DNA of 64,000 nt. Source: Manihot esculenta (lineage: Eukaryota > Streptophyta > Magnoliopsida > Malpighiales > Euphorbiaceae). Positions 22,082-35,693 of this stretch are shown one piece after another. A program made the translations under genes and the position numbers. The notes below the pieces were generated by a model that had not been told where the DNA came from, ran no database searches, and saw only the letters and a program-made list of their open reading frames with translations. The stretch spans positions 29,687,342 to 29,751,341 of the forward strand of contig NC_035172.2 in the NCBI RefSeq assembly GCF_001659605.2, written 5' to 3'. Every line of letters begins with the position of its first letter. The stretch's first letter is position 1.

Positions 22082-24225
22082 TGTAATAGCCCGAAAACCG
22101 GACCGCTATCGGCGCTAGGATTCAGGTCGACTTAAGGTCGCCAGAATCCGTAGCAAGCCTACTGTGCACTCTGTGTACCTGATAAATCCCATATATGATC
22201 ATTCATTTCCATAAAAATTTTTCATTTTTATCATTCACCAAGCTTGACCTGTGCATGCACTAACCTGTAGACATCAAACCCCATGCTAGAGCTCTCATCG
22301 ATGCTCTAGATGGGTCATCATCATATATCAAGCTTGGATCTCAACATAATACATCCATAAACTATTACATAATGACCATATAAAAAGGGATTTAAACATA
22401 TTCTAGGGCCAAGCACAATACTAACGCAATATACATTACATGACTTTTACATTATCTCTTGTACATTACATGTCCACTACTCTATACTATTACACTTAAA
22501 CTTTACCCTTGTTGTTCCTCTGCCTTCTTTATGGCTCTGAAAACATGGAGTTAGGAAGAGGGGTGAGCTACTAGAGCCCAGTGAGCAGAACAAATAAAAA
22601 ACACAACATTTAAAACATGCTAACATGAAATGCATCACATCACAATCAAATCACATTACGGACGGACTGACCCAAAAATCCCTCTGCTATGTGCCCGGCC
22701 CTCAAGGAGCTCCTCAGGACTTCTGTTACATGCATAAAATCTCTGTGCCCGGCCCTCAAGGGGCTCCTCAGGACTTCTGTTACATAAACATAAACATCAG
22801 AGGGCTAAAGGGTCCTACTCTGTGTCCGTCCCCATCAACAAGTAATAATGCAATGCGTCATCTTCGTGAACACTAATGCAATGCAATACACCCTAATATC
22901 ATATGGCATTTATGATGCATGAATCATGCTAAAAGCTTTCATAATGAAAAACATAGTTTAGTTCTACTCACATCTGTCAACTGCTGAACAGTCTCTGTAA
23001 CTCTAACTCTGTGGGCCTCCTTGGTTCCTCGGGTCCGCACCTACACAGGTGGACTCAAATGAGGACCAAACATACTCTAACATAGCTATAAACATCTCCC
23101 CAAAAACCCCCCTAAAACATCATAAATATGCATGGAAAAATGGCCAAAGGAAGGCTGGACAGGGCACTTTCGGCGGTAGGTTCGACGGCCGAAAGCCTCT
23201 CCAGAGCCGAAACTCAGGCACTTTCGGTGGCACCTTCGGCGGCCGAAAGTCCTTTCTAGATCCGAAAGTCCAAACTTTCGGGGGCAAGGTTTGGGGGCTG
23301 AAAGACCTTCCAGAGCCGAAAGTCACCCACCTTCGGCGGCCGAACCTTCCCTCCAGAGACGAAAGTCTCAACTTTCGGGGGCAAGGTTAGGCGGCCAAAA
23401 CAGCCTCCTCAAGGGGTTCGGCGGCCGAACCTGAGTTTTGCCTAAAAGGCAGAACTCGGGTCAACATGCATATTCAGCCTCCCAAAACTACACCAAACAC
23501 ACTCAACATGCATACCAACTTTCTATAACATGCCTATCCTCTTTTCCATGCATATAGGAGCTTAAAAACTAGTTCAAACTCCACAAACAACATCAAAACA
23601 TTAAACATAGCACATGATCAACATATACTCAACTTCAAGATCTACCCTATAACATGCCATTACACACTCTTAAACTCTTTAAACCATGCTTAAAATATAA
23701 GGGGAGGTGAGGATCCATGCTTACCTCTTGAAGAACGAGAGGATCGATGGTCCTAACTCGGAGATGTGGAGGAAAATAATCCAAAATCTCCAAAACTCTC
23801 AACTTTGCCTTCTTTGCTCAAAACTTCAAAAACACAAGTTAAACACTCATTAAAGCTTGCAGGATTTGAAAAACATGGTGAAAATAGCCAAGGAAGGACA
23901 AAACCTACCTCTGACCACAAAGAGAGCTCAAACCTCCTCCATTTCCGGTCAACGAGGCTTTTATAGGCCTAAACTGCATGCGAAACCATGCAATGTTCGG
24001 CGGCCGAACTTCACCTTCGGCGGCCGAACCTGGCAATTTTCCCCTTGGTCTTTTCCTTTGCAAAACTCAATTTGCTTAAGCAAAAAGATAACAACATGTT
24101 AAAACATTTTGAAAAACCTCAATTTTACCCTTATGGAAGGCTCCGACATCCCTGAATCCCAAATTCCAATGGAGAGTCCGCCGGAAAGTAGGAATTCCGA
24201 TGCCGGGGTCTAGCCGGATATTACA
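22082..24225 (-). repeat. LTR-b, the middle LTR of the minus-strand tandem
   Basis: 2144 bp, with a polypurine tract on its right side and a primer site on its left, so it serves as 3' LTR of one unit and 5' LTR of the next. It contains TTCGG...CCGAA boxes at about 23160-23430 and 23997-24030 and hairpin repeats of the CCTGAGG...GGGCCGGGC type at about 22685-22790. Small ORFs inside (for example 23049-23390) are palindrome translations. Confidence 0.9.
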
Positions 24226-24262
24226 TTCTCCTCCCTTTAAGAACATTCGTCCCCGAATGTTC
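24226..24262 (-). other. Polypurine tract and conserved hairpin
   Basis: The minus strand reads the GAACATTCG/CGAATGTTC hairpin (24262-24241) and then a purine tract (about 24238-24226) adjoining LTR-b. Confidence 0.8.
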
Positions 24263-24351
24263 CTCCTCTAACACATACATAACATAAACATACCATGAAC
24301 ACATGAAAGCATAACATACCAAAAAAAACAAAGAAAACATAAACTCTAACC

Positions 24352-25001
24352 TCAAAAGAGGTAGGGGTATTGCTGGAGCATAAACTCCCGTGTCTCCCAG
24401 TTACATTCTTCGATATTATGGTGGTTCCAAAGGACTTTCACCATCGGAATCTCCTTGTTTCTCAACTTCCTGATCTGAGTGTCTATGATCCGCACTGGCT
24501 GCTCTATATAGGTGAGATCTCCTAGGATCTCCATATCTGGTTCAGTGAGAACTTTTTCCGGATCTGACACAAACTTCCGTATCATAGAAACGTGGAATGC
24601 CAGATGGATTCTTTCAATAGAAGCAGGTAAATCTAACTTGTACGACACATTCCTGACCTTCTGCAAAATCTCGAATGGTCCGATGTACCGTGGAGCTAGC
24701 TTATCTTTCTTCCCAAAACGAACCACCCCTTTCATTGGAGACACCTTTAGCAATACCAGATCCCCCTCCTGGAACTCTATATGCTTTCTGCGGACATCTG
24801 CATAGCTCTTTTGCCGACTAACAGCAGTTCTAATTCTCTCTCTGATGATGGGCACAACTCTGTTGGTAATTTCTACCAACTCAGGCCCTGCCAAGGACCT
24901 CTCTCCAACCTCTTCCCAACATACAAGTGACCTGCACTTCCTCCCATAAAGAGCTTCATATGGAGCCATCCCTATGCTAGCATGATAGCTGTTATTGTAG
25001 G
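24352..25001 (-). pseudogene. Integrase C-terminal half with chromodomain-like tail (tandem unit 1)
   Basis: Open from about [21 protein letters not shown] to the natural end, preserving the GPF-type segment and the chromodomain-like tail ending in a QQYPYLF-type C-terminus. The catalytic Asp and Glu residues are missing because the upstream part is replaced at 25002 by unrelated LTR-like sequence. The open frame reading on into that sequence to 25410 is fortuitous. Confidence 0.88.
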
Positions 25002-25499
25002 TGTGTCCAAGGGGTGGGCGCGCGGTCATTGAATGCAGAAGGGAAAGTGAATATGTCCAGTCTTTCCTTTTTAGGTGGAGTCTTCGTTTGAATTTTGAAT
25101 GCTGAATGCAGAAGAGGCAAGTGCGTCTTCTTGAAATCTTGCTGCCTAAATAGGAAGATTTGACTGCTGCAGTATGTGCACATCTTTGAACAAGGAAAGA
25201 AAGATCTGCGATTTGAATTTCAGATAATCTTTTGACTGAGCTTTCCTTATTTTCTTTTGCTTCTGCACTTTCCTTATTTGAAAACTTTCCTTTTATGAAA
25301 ACTTTCCTTATTTGAAAACTTTCCTTTTTTGGCACTTTCCATATTTGGCACTTTTTGGCAGTTTTGAGAGCATTTTCTCTAGTTTGTCTCTTTACACCTA
25401 ATATCTGCAAAATATGATTAAAACCACAAAATTAGGTAGAAATGGTGTAAATAAACAGCAAGAATATCATGATAAAATGGGCTAAAATATGCTCTATCA
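25002..25499 (-). mobile_element. Unrelated 498-bp LTR-like segment bridging gag and integrase
   Basis: On the minus strand it starts TGATAGAGCATA and ends GGACACA, so it has TG...CA ends and LTR size. It includes repeats of an AACTTTCCTTATTTG-like unit near 25255-25340. The flanking 5-mers (GTAGG at 24997-25001, CCTGC at 25500-25504) do not match. It separates gag codons from integrase codons, with roughly 3 kb of pol missing. It may be a solo LTR left by recombination between two insertions of a different family. The family is not identified. Confidence 0.55.
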
Positions 25500-25705
25500 C
25501 CTGCCATCTGAATGGCTTTGCAGTCACTAGCCCCTAACTCATCAGCTATCATTTTCACCATCTTGAGGTACTCAAACGGATCATCGCTTGTTTATACTTA
25601 GGAGCATCCAACTTCAGATAGTCCGTCATTTTCACCTTGCTCCCTACTGATGGGTCAGGTTTGGGTGGTGGGGTTTCAGAAATTTCTGATTTTGCTGGGG
25701 GAGGA
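25500..25705 (-). pseudogene. gag fragment, minus-strand tandem unit 1 (capsid start)
   Basis: The minus strand encodes the proline-rich linker and the VKMTDYLKLDAPKY block, then a frameshift, then MAG-type capsid residues up to the LTR-like segment. It continues the gag at 37970-38473, from which it was split by insertion of 25706-37964. Confidence 0.8.
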
Positions 25706-27992
25706 TGTAATACCCGGCTAGACTCCAGTATCGGAATTCCTACCGTCTGGTGGAATCTCGGGTGTCAAAGATTTCTAGAAGGGTAAAACCATGTTTTTAT
25801 AAAATGTTTTAATGCATTTTATGTTTTTAAGCAAGAAAGAAAATGAGTTTTTGCATGAAAATAGCATTGGAGGAAAACTCGGGTTCGGCCGCCGAACATG
25901 CATGCGCTTCGGGAGTGCTTTAGGCCCCCGAAGGCATAAGTGATGGAAGTCCAGGTTCGGTCGTCGAACCTATGTTCGGCCGCCGAACATGGCATGCATG
26001 CGGAGGCACGTTAGGCCCCCGAAAGTGGCCTGGCCAGCCACCTATAAAGGGGTCCCCATGTCCGAACGGGTGAGCTTTTCTCCCCATTTTCGGCCAAGGT
26101 GAGTCTCCGCCGCCCTCATGCCGATCTTGAGTTCTTCCTTCAAATCTCCCATGATTTTTATGAGTTTTCACCTTTGTTTTGAAGATTTTTAAGCAAATAG
26201 CAAATTTTGGAGCTTGGAGGTTCAAGGAACTCGATCTCTCCCATCTTTAAGCTAGGATCATTTTTCCTCTCGATCTTCAAGAGGTAAGAGCCGATCTTGA
26301 GCTCATTACATGTTTTAAACAAGTTTCAAGTTGATTCTTGGGGTAGAAATGCATGCTTAGGTTAGTTGAGCTTTGTTAGGTTTTGTGTTGTGTTTATGGT
26401 TAATGTAGGTTGCTGAGTTGCTTTTGATGTGTTGTAGTCGGGGTTTAGGATAGTTTGGAGCCCCTAGGAGCTTATGTATGTGATTATGCATGTTTTGGTT
26501 GAGTTGTATGCATGATTGAAGGTTTTGGGAGGCAAATGTGCATAAGAGCCGAGTTTTTGCCACATTGGGATAAACTCAGGTTCGACAGTCGAAGGGACTT
26601 TCGGCCGCCGAACCTGCCTGTGGAGGCAAGATTTCGGCTGCCAAAGCCTGCCCACGAAAGTGGACTTTCGTCTCTGGAGGGGACTTTCGGCCGCCGAAGG
26701 TGCCGCCGAACATGCATGAGTTTCGCCTTTGGAGAGAACCTTCGGCCGCCGAAAGTGCTGCCGAAGGTGCATGACTTTCGGCTCTGGAGGGACTTTCGGC
26801 CGCCGAACCTGCCGCCGAAAGTGCCCTGTTCAGCCCTCCTTTGCTTGAATTCTTTGGTTGTTTTGAGGTGTTTTAGGGGGTTTTTGGGGGATATTTTTAG
26901 AGTCATGTTCTAGTATGTTTGGTCCCTTATTTGAGTCCACCTGTGTAAGTTCGGATCCAAGGAACCGAGGACCCCAGCAGTGAGTCAGCTGCTTCAGTTC
27001 ATTGTCAGAGTTAGCCTGAGGTGAGTAGAATAAACCTTATATTTTAAATTAATGCAAGTTTTAGTATAAATCATGCATCACGAATGCCATGTGATATAAT
27101 AGGTTGTTGCATTAGAATCCACGAATATGTTGCACTGCACTCCTTGTTGTGGATGTAGGTGAAATGCTGTATGATCCAATTAGTCCCTGAGGAAAGACCA
27201 GGACCCCATTCTACGACCTGGCACGGTATGAAAGACCAAGACCCCATTCTATGGCCTGGCACGGTATGGAATGTGAAGACCAGGTGCCCAGATGACGCCC
27301 TGGGGCAATGGTAAGTAATGTTATGATATGACAGGAAGACCAGGACCCCATTCTACGGCCTGGCACGGATATGATGCTGGGACTATTTGGTGACAGGTTC
27401 ACCCTTGATGTGATTTGTCTGTGATATGATGCACTACATGATGGCATATGTTTTAAATGTTTTAGTATTCTGCTCACTGGGCTCTAGTAGCTCACCCTTT
27501 TCCCTATATCCCCCAGGTTTGCAGGTACGGGCTAGATCAGGGAATCAAGAAGAGTAAAGTTATGTGATTTGTAGTAGTTAGATGTGGACATGATAAATTG
27601 TAAAATGATGTAAGGTTATGATCAGTCATGTTATGTAATATTGATATTGAGGATTAGAATTATGCTTGACCATAGTATATTTGGATAATCCCATGTATAT
27701 ACATGATCTATGTTTTATGATGTTTATGTTCAACCAAGCTTGATGTTTGATGAGATACCCCATTGGAGCATGTGATGAGGCTCCAGTGTGTGGTTTATAT
27801 TTATGTTTATGTGCATGCACAGGTTGAGCTTGGTAAAAGAAAAGAAAAAGTTCTCATGTTTATGGATATGTATGATCATGTATGGGATTTGACAGGTACT
27901 CAGGATTTATGTTTGGCTTGCTACGGGTCCCGGCGACCTTAAGTCGATCTGGATCCTAGCGCCGGTAGCGGTCTGGTTTCCGGGTCGTTACA
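25706..27992 (+). repeat. 5' LTR of Tekay element 25706-37964
   Basis: 2287 bp. A TATAAAGG-type box lies near 26043. Palindromic boxes sit upstream (25884-26010) and in the leader (26580-26820). Hairpin repeats with CCAGG...CCTGG stems lie at about 27198-27365. Confidence 0.92.
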
Positions 27993-27995
27993 GAG

Positions 27996-28013
27996 TGGTA
28001 TCAGAGCCCTAGG
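27996..28013 (+). other. Primer-binding site, initiator-Met tRNA type
   Basis: TGGTATCAGAGCCCTAGG three bases after the 5' LTR. Confidence 0.9.
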
Positions 28014-28264
28014 TTCATATGGTCGGACCTATAGTGTGTCGGGCTCATAGTTGTCATAGAAGGTCAAGCACAATAGGAAAGATCATGTCCACTAGGATAG
28101 GATGTGGAGTCCTGTCTTGTATGATGATGTGAAATGCCATGATTTTATGCATGTGTATTAATGATATGCTATGTATGCGATGTATGTGATGCGGGTTCAT
28201 GTGTTCCCACATGAACCATATATGCTAATGTTTGTGCAATGTGTGCTGTTTTTCAGAAAACAGG

Positions 28265-31200
28265 ATGAGAGGAACACGTCGATCTGCACGATTGACTGGA
28301 GTACCACCCCAGGACGAGGGTACTGATGTCCATCCTCCTGCATTGCCTAGGGCAATGTCAAGTAGGTCCAGCAGAGAAAGAGCAGTAAGGGACCCTAGAA
28401 GGTCCTTGGATCTGGGTAGAAGCAGATCAGTGAGGGGAACAGTGCAAGGTGGTATGTCAGAGGATATGGGGGATGATATGGATGTGGAGCAGAGGAGGGA
28501 TGGCAGCCTTGGTGTGGAAATGTCAGAAGAGGGTATGGGAGAGTCTCAGGGAGGCACTCAGGCCTCAGGGTTTGTACAACCACCCCAATACCCACCCTTT
28601 TCACAAAATCCTGGGTATTCGATGGGAGGCACATCGGATTACCCTAGTTTTAACCCTTATTCCACACACATGCCATACCCACCTTTCTACCCACATTACC
28701 CACAGTACCCTATGTATCCACCCCCGCCCTACTATCCAAATCCAGCAAACCCCACCTCGGGGAATGTTGCATCTCCTCCTCCACCAGCAGAACCCACAGT
28801 TCCAGAAACCCCAGTACCTAAACCTAGCTCATCTGGAGGGAGCAAGGTCAAGATGACCGATTACATGAAGCTTGGTGCTCCTCAGTATGAAAAAGGGGAT
28901 GACCCGTTTGTGTATCTTGAGAGGGTCAAGGTGATTACAGATGAGATAGGAGCTGATGACAGTAGAGCCATTCAGATGGCTGGGTTCACGCTTAAGTCCA
29001 AGAATGTAATACCCAGCTAGACTCCGGTATCGGAATTCTTACCGTCCGGTGGAATTTCGAATGTCGGAAGCCTCTAGTAGGGTAGAAACATGTTTTTATA
29101 AAATGTTTTAAGGTATTTCATGGTTTTAAGTAAAATGGAAATGAGTTTTTGCATCAAAACAACCTTGGAGGAAAACTCAGGTTCGGCCGCCGAACCTCAA
29201 GTTCGGCCGCCGAACATGCATGCCTTCGGGAGCGCCTTTAGGCCCCCGAAAGCATAAGTGAGGAAAGTCCAGGTTCGGCCGTCGAACCTCAAGTTCGGCC
29301 GCCGAACATGGCAGCATGCGGAGGCACGTTCGGCCCCCGAAAGTGGCCTGGCCAGCCACTATAAAAGGGTCCCTTAGCCGAAAACGAGCGAGCTTTTTCC
29401 CCATTTCCGGCCAAGGTGAGCTCTCCACCGTTCCTCACCAATTCTTGAGTTTTTCCTTCAGATCTTTCAAGATTTTCATGAGTTTTTGGTTTGTTTTGAA
29501 GATTTTAAAGTTTTGAGCAAGTTTTGGAGCTTAAGGTTCAAGAACTCAAAAATCTCCCACCTCCGAGTTTAGGACGTCTCTCTCTCGATCTTCAAGAGGT
29601 AAGAGCCGATCTTAAGCTCATTTCATATTTAAAGTAAGTTTTATGCAAGATCTATGGGGTAGAATGCATGTTTAGCTCATAGTTAGGTTTTTGAGTTTAT
29701 GTTGTGTTTTTGAGCAATGTGAGTTGCTTGTTGTGTTGTAGTTGGGGTTTTTGTTGGTTTGATGCCCCTAGGAACTTGTATGCTTGTTTGTGTGTGATTG
29801 GGAATGTTGTAGAATAGGTTTATGCATGAATGGTTTAGTTTGGAGGCAAATGTGCATAGGAGAGCTGAGTTTCTGCCACTAAGGGAGAAACCAGGTTCGG
29901 CAGCCGAAGGAACCTTCGGCCGCCGAACATGCTTGTGGAGGCAGCCTTCGGCTGCCGAAGCTTGCCCCCGAAAGGAGACTTTCGTCTCTGTCTGCGAGTT
30001 TCGGCCGCCGAAAGTGCCGCCGAACATGCATGAGTTTCGCCTCTGTCTGGGAGTTTCGGCCGCCGAAGGTGCCGCCGAACCTGCCTGACTTTCGGCTCTG
30101 GAGGGACTTTCGGCCGCCAAACCTACCGCCGAAAGTGCCCTGTCCAGCCCTCTCTTGCATGTTTTTCTATGATTGTTTCATGATGCTTTAGGGGGTTTTT
30201 GGGGAGTAGTTTAGAGTTATGTTCATGTTTGTTTGGTCCCTCATTTGAGTCCACCTGTGTAGGTTCGGACCTGAGGAACCAAGGACCCCAGCAGTGAGTC
30301 AGCTGCTCCAGTGTCTGGTCAGAGCTACCCAGAGGTGAGTGGAATATCTCATTAGATTTTAAAGCAAATGATGGACTTTTTAGCATGTTTCACGCATCAT
30401 GAATGCCATGAGATGTACTAGGTTGTTTGCATTAGAATTCACGAATATGTTGCATTGCATACTTTATTGTTGATTGATGTGGATGAACGTTGGATGATCC
30501 AAAGCCCTCGATCTATGATATGACGATGTGATATGTACGGTACGGAATGTAAGACCAGTGGGACCCATTCTACGTCCGCTGGCACCATGTAAGGGAAAGA
30601 CCAGGACCCATTCTACGTTCTGGCACAGTTGGACTGTTACGTTATGCTATGTTATGTAAGAGAAAGACCAGGACCCATTCTACGTTCTGGCACAGTTGGA
30701 CTATGTAGAGGGCTATTGGTGACAAGTTCATCCTTGATGTGATTAGTTGTGATGTGATGCATTCCATGATCCATATGATTTAAATGTTTTTATTATTCTG
30801 CTCACTGGGCTCTAGTAGCTCACCCCTCTCCCATTTTCCCCAGAATTGCAGGTACAGGGTAGACCAGGAGATCCATAAGAAAAATGAAGTCATGTGTATG
30901 TAATAGATAGTGTGGACATGATAAATGTAGTAATGTTATGTAAAAGTACGGTTTCAGTCATGTATTGATATTGAGGATTAGATATTGTGCTTGACATTAT
31001 GTTTGAGGTAGCCCTTTTTATACATGATCTTAGATGTTTTATAATGTTTATGAAAGCCAACTCATCTTATGATGTATCGCCCATTGGGGCATTGATGAGA
31101 TCCCACAGAGGGGTCATGATTATGATTATGAGTATGTTCAGTGCATGTTCAGGTTGAGTTTGGCTTATGAGTGAAAGAAAAGTTTTAAGTTTTTATGTAT

Positions 31201-34200
31201 GTTGTTGATCATGTATGGGATTAAACAGGTTTTCAGGAAGAATGTCAAGCTTGCTACCGGTCTTGGTGGCCTTAAGCCGACCCGGATCCTAGCGCCGGTA
31301 GCGGTCCGATTTTCGGGTTGTTACAAAGAAGGCCCGTGAGTGGTTTAAGAATTATGTGAACCCGAGGGTGGACAGCATGTCTTGGGAAGAATTTGCAAAC
31401 GAGTTTGCAGGATGGGCATTCCCTAATAGCTCAAGGGAGTTAAAGATGATCGAGTTTGAGCAGTTAAGGCAGACAGAGGAGATGAGTGTGGACGAGTACA
31501 CAGACAGATTCTTGGAGCTATTGCCATTTGCAGGGCAAAATCTTGACTCAGACCAGAAGAAGTCAAGGAGGTATATCATGAAACTCCATTCCAGGTATTC
31601 CTCCTTGATCCAGTCAGCAGATAGGGAGAGCTTCCATGCCATAGTGGATATGGCCCGGAAAATGGAGGCCAGTGCCATCATTCAGGGGACAATTAAGCAA
31701 TCAGTGGCACAGTCTTCTGGTTCCAAGACCCCGGGTGGGGGAAGGCTAGATCCCTCTACCTTGAGTGCAGCAGCTTCAGGCAGTAAGAGATGGGGTAAAG
31801 CCAAGTCTAAGAAGAACAAGTTCTGGAGCAAGATCAAGTCAGGTCTGGGATTAGGGAGTGGCTCAAGCTCTGGTGCAGATAATGCAGTATGTGCAAGGTG
31901 TGGTAAGCCACACAAGGGAGTCTGTCGGGCTGGGATGAATGTATGTTTCAAATGTGGGCAAGAGGGCCATATGGCTCAGGAGTGTCCAAGAGCAGTTCCT
32001 ATGGCACAGTCCCAGCAGACAGCTTCGGGTAGTGTAGCGCAGCCAGCAGCTCCAGCCACGACGCAGGCCAGTGGCAGAGGCAGAGGGAGAGGGGCAACCT
32101 CTTCTTCTGTGGGTTTCAAAGGTGAAGGTTCATCAGCTCCAGCACGGATCTTCACAATGACACAGCAGGAGGCAGACGCATCTAACACAGTGGTGTCAGG
32201 TAATCTCGTCATTGGGTGTTCAGATGTGTATGCCTTGATGGACCCCGGTGCATCTCATTCTTTTATTGCTCCAAGAGCCGTGGAGAGGTTGGGTTTGATG
32301 ATCTCTGGGTTAAAGTGTCCTCTCTGGGTCAGTGGACCCAAATGTGATCCATCTGTGGTAGAGTCAGTCTGTCAGTGTAGCCCAGTCTTCGTTGAGGGGA
32401 GATGCCTTTCCGCCGACCTTGTGGTTCTAGACTTGATAGATTTTGACGTCATTCTAAGGATGGACTGGTTATCTACCTATGGTGCTACCTTGGACTGCAG
32501 GGACAAGGTAGTCAGGTTCAGAGGTCAGGATGGGTCAGAGGTTGTCTTCAGGGGAGACAGGAGGGGTACACCTAGAGGTCTGATATCAGCTCTTCAGGCT
32601 CGTATGTTGCTTAGGAAGGGATGTCAGGGGTATTTGGCTCATGTGAGAGAGCTTAGCAGTCAGGTTAGAGAGCCCACCTCGGTGCCAGTGGTCAGAGAGT
32701 TTTTAGATGTCTTCCCAGACGAGCTGCCAGGTTTACCACCTGCTAGAGAGATAGAGTTCGAGATAGAATTGATGCCTGAAACCAGACCGATCTCTATTCC
32801 TCCCTACAGGATGGCACCAGCTGAGTTGAAAGAGTTGAAGGAACAGTTGCAAGAGCTGGTAGACAAGGGTTTCATCCGACCGAGTACCTCACCTTGGGGT
32901 GCTCCAGTATTGTTTGTGAGAAAGAAGGATGGATCCCTCAGACTTTGTATCGACTACAGGCAGTTGAACAAAGTCACTACCAAGAATAAGTACCCTTTGC
33001 CTAGGATCGATGATCTATTCGACCAGCTAGCAGGAGCGGGTTGTTTCTCCAAAATAGATCTGAGGTCCGGGTATCATCAGCTGAGGATAAGAGAAGAGGA
33101 TGTACCAAAGACGGCTTTCAGGACCAGATATGGGCATTTTGAGTTCCTTGTGATGCCGTTCGGGTTAACCAATGCCCCTGCAACATTCATGGATCTCATG
33201 AACAGGGTTTTCAAATAGTACTTGGATCGCTTTGTTATTGTCTTCATAGATGATATCCTAGTGTATTCCAGGAATGCAGAGGAGCATGCCCATCATCTGA
33301 GGTTAGTTCTACAGACCTTGAGGGAACATGGCTTGTATGCCAAGTTCTCCAAGTGTGAGTTCTGGTTGAGGAGCATCTCATTCTTGGGGCATATTGTATC
33401 AGAAAATGGAATAGAGGTGGACCCCAAGAAGGTAGAAGCTGTGGCTAACTGGCCTAGACCCACTTCAGTGATGGAGATCAGGAGTTTCTTGGGTTTGGTA
33501 GGTTACTACAGGAGGTTCGTTCAGGACTTCTCTAAGATTGCAGCTCCTCTGACCAAATTAACCAGGAAGAATCAGAAGTTTGTGTAGACCGACTAGTGCG
33601 AAGAGAGTTTTGAAGAGCTTAAGACGAGGTTAACGTCAGCACCGGTGTTAGCTTTGCCTAACAGTCAGGAGAATTTCACAGTGTTCTGTGATGCATCCCG
33701 AGTGGGATTGGGTTGTGTCCTAATGCAGAATGATAGGGTGATTGCTTATGCTTCTAGGCAGCTGAAGAAGCATGAGTTGAATTACCCTACGCATGACCTA
33801 GAAATGGCAGCCGTAATCTTTGCACTCAAGATGTGGAGGCATTACCTTTACGGTGTTAAATGTGAGATCTTCACAGATCATAAAAGCCTGTAGTACATCC
33901 TGAGTCAAAGAGAATTGAACTTGAGACAGAGAAGATGGGTAGAGCTGCTGAGGGATTATGATTGCAAGATTCAGTACCATCCGGGTAAGACGAATGTGGT
34001 GGCAGACGCCCTAAGCCGGAAATCACTAGGCAGCTTATCCCACATCACGCCTGAGAGAAGACCGGTGGTGAAAGAGTTTTACAAGCTTATGGATGAAGGT
34101 CTACAGCTAGAGTTGTCTGGTACAGGTGCTTTGATAGCCCAAATGAGAGTGACACCTGTGTTCCTGGAGCAGGTGGCTCAAAAACAACATGAGGACCCAG

Positions 34201-35585
34201 AGTTAGTAAAGATTGCCAGGACGGTACAGTCAGGCAAGAATGAAGAGTTCAGATTCGACAGCAAGGGGATCCTCCACTATGGGAATAGATTATGTGTACC
34301 AGATGACATCAGTTTAAAGGGAGACATTATGAGGGAAGCTCATAATGCCAGGTACAGTGTTCACCCTGGACCCACCAAAATGTACCAGGATCTGAAAAGA
34401 GTCTATTGGTGGCCAGCTATGAAGAGAGAAGTGGCACAGTTTGTGTCCGCCTGCGAAGTGTGTCAGAGGGTGAAGCTGGAACATCAGAAGTCGGCTGGTA
34501 TGCTTAACCCACTACCTATTCCAGAGTGGAAATGGGAGAATATAGCTATGGACTTCGTGGTGGGGTTACCGGCAGCATCCAACAGATTAGACTCCATATG
34601 GGTGATTGTGGACAGACTGACCAAATCTGCTCACTTCATCCCTGTCAGGAGCAACTACTCAATGGATAAGTTAGCGCAGGTGTATGTGGATGAAGTGGTA
34701 AGGCTGCATGGGGTTCCTGTTTCGATAGTGTCTGATAGAGGGCCCCATTTCACCTCCAGGTTTTGGCGGAGTCTACAGAGTGCGATGGATACCAGGTTGG
34801 ATTTCAGTACTGCCTTCCATCCCCAGACTGATGGACAGTCAGAGAGGACCATCCAGACGATAGAGGATATGCTCAGAATGTGTGTGCTAGATTTTGGCGG
34901 TTCTTGGAGGCAGCATCTACTCTTGGTGGAGTTTGCCTACAATAACAGCTATCATGCTAGCATAGGGATGGCTCCTTATGAAGCTTTATATGGGAGGAAG
35001 TGCAGGTCACCTGTTTGCTGGGAAGAAGTGGGGGAAAAGGCCTTGGCAGGCCCTGAGCTTGTTGAGATCACCAGTAGGGTGGTGCCCCTTATCAGAGAGA
35101 GAATCAGAACTGCTGTGAGCAGACAGAAGAGCTACGCAGACATCCACAGGAGATAGGTAGAGTTTCAGGAGGGAGATCTGGTATTGCTCAAAGTGTCTCC
35201 TATGAAAGGAGTGGTTCGTTTTGGGAAGAAAGGTAAGCTAGCCCCACGATACATCGGACCCTTTGAAATCTTGCAGAAGATTGGGAATGTGTCGTACAAG
35301 CTGGATTTACCTGCTTCAATGGAAAGAATCCATCCGGTTTTCCATGTTTCCATGTTGAGGAAGTTCGTGTCGGATCTGGGCAAGGTTCTTAGTGAGCCTG
35401 ATGTGGAGATCCAAGAAGATCTCACCTATGTTGAACAGCCAGTGCGGATTCTTGACACCCAGATCAGGAAGCTGAGAAACAAGGAAATCCCGATGGTGAA
35501 AGTCCTTTGGAACCACCACAATATGGAAGAATGCACCTGGGAGACACGGGAGTCCATGCTTCAGCAATACCCTTATCTTTTCTAA
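28265..35585 (+). pseudogene. gag-pol remnant of Tekay element 25706 (split by solo LTR, several stops)
   Basis: gag starts at 28265 and is cut at 29004 inside the capsid region; it resumes at 31331 after the solo LTR and its TSD. Downstream are zinc knuckles (about 31890-31985), the DPGAS protease motif (about 32240), RT (about 32905-33260, with FIDD), RNase H (about 33680-33860), integrase (about 34335-35150) and the chromodomain-like tail to 35585. Stops: TAG 33216-33218, 33585-33587, 33594-33596, 33891-33893 and 35154-35156; most stand where relatives have CAG, and that at 33585 where they have TGG. The long open stretch 31356-33218 shows decay is modest. Confidence 0.9.
29005..31325 (+). 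mobile_element. Solo Tekay LTR inside gag, TSD AAGAA
   Basis: 2321 bp, TGTAATACCC to GTTACA, with identical 5-bp TSDs AAGAA at 29000-29004 and 31326-31330. The gag frame reads across the site once it is removed. It has a TATAAAAG box near 29371, palindrome clusters near 29180-29340 and 29895-30135, and hairpin repeats near 30550-30690. Confidence 0.93.
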
Positions 35586-35656
35586 GGTTGGTTTCTTGTG
35601 TGTTTCATGTGTTTTATGTGTATGATGTGTTATATGCCTTGCATGTGCTAATTGAG

Positions 35657-35693
35657 GAGCATTCGGGGACGAATGTTCTTAAGGGGGGGAGAA
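35657..35693 (+). other. Conserved hairpin plus polypurine tract
   Basis: GAGCATTCG/CGAATGTTC stem (35657-35678, one G-T pair) followed by the purine tract 35681-35693 next to the 3' LTR. Confidence 0.8.

Noticed and set aside
24352..25410. 352-codon ORF as an integrase with a novel N-terminal domain
   Set aside because: The N-terminal half is the unrelated LTR-like segment 25002-25499 read through by chance; only the C-terminal half is integrase.
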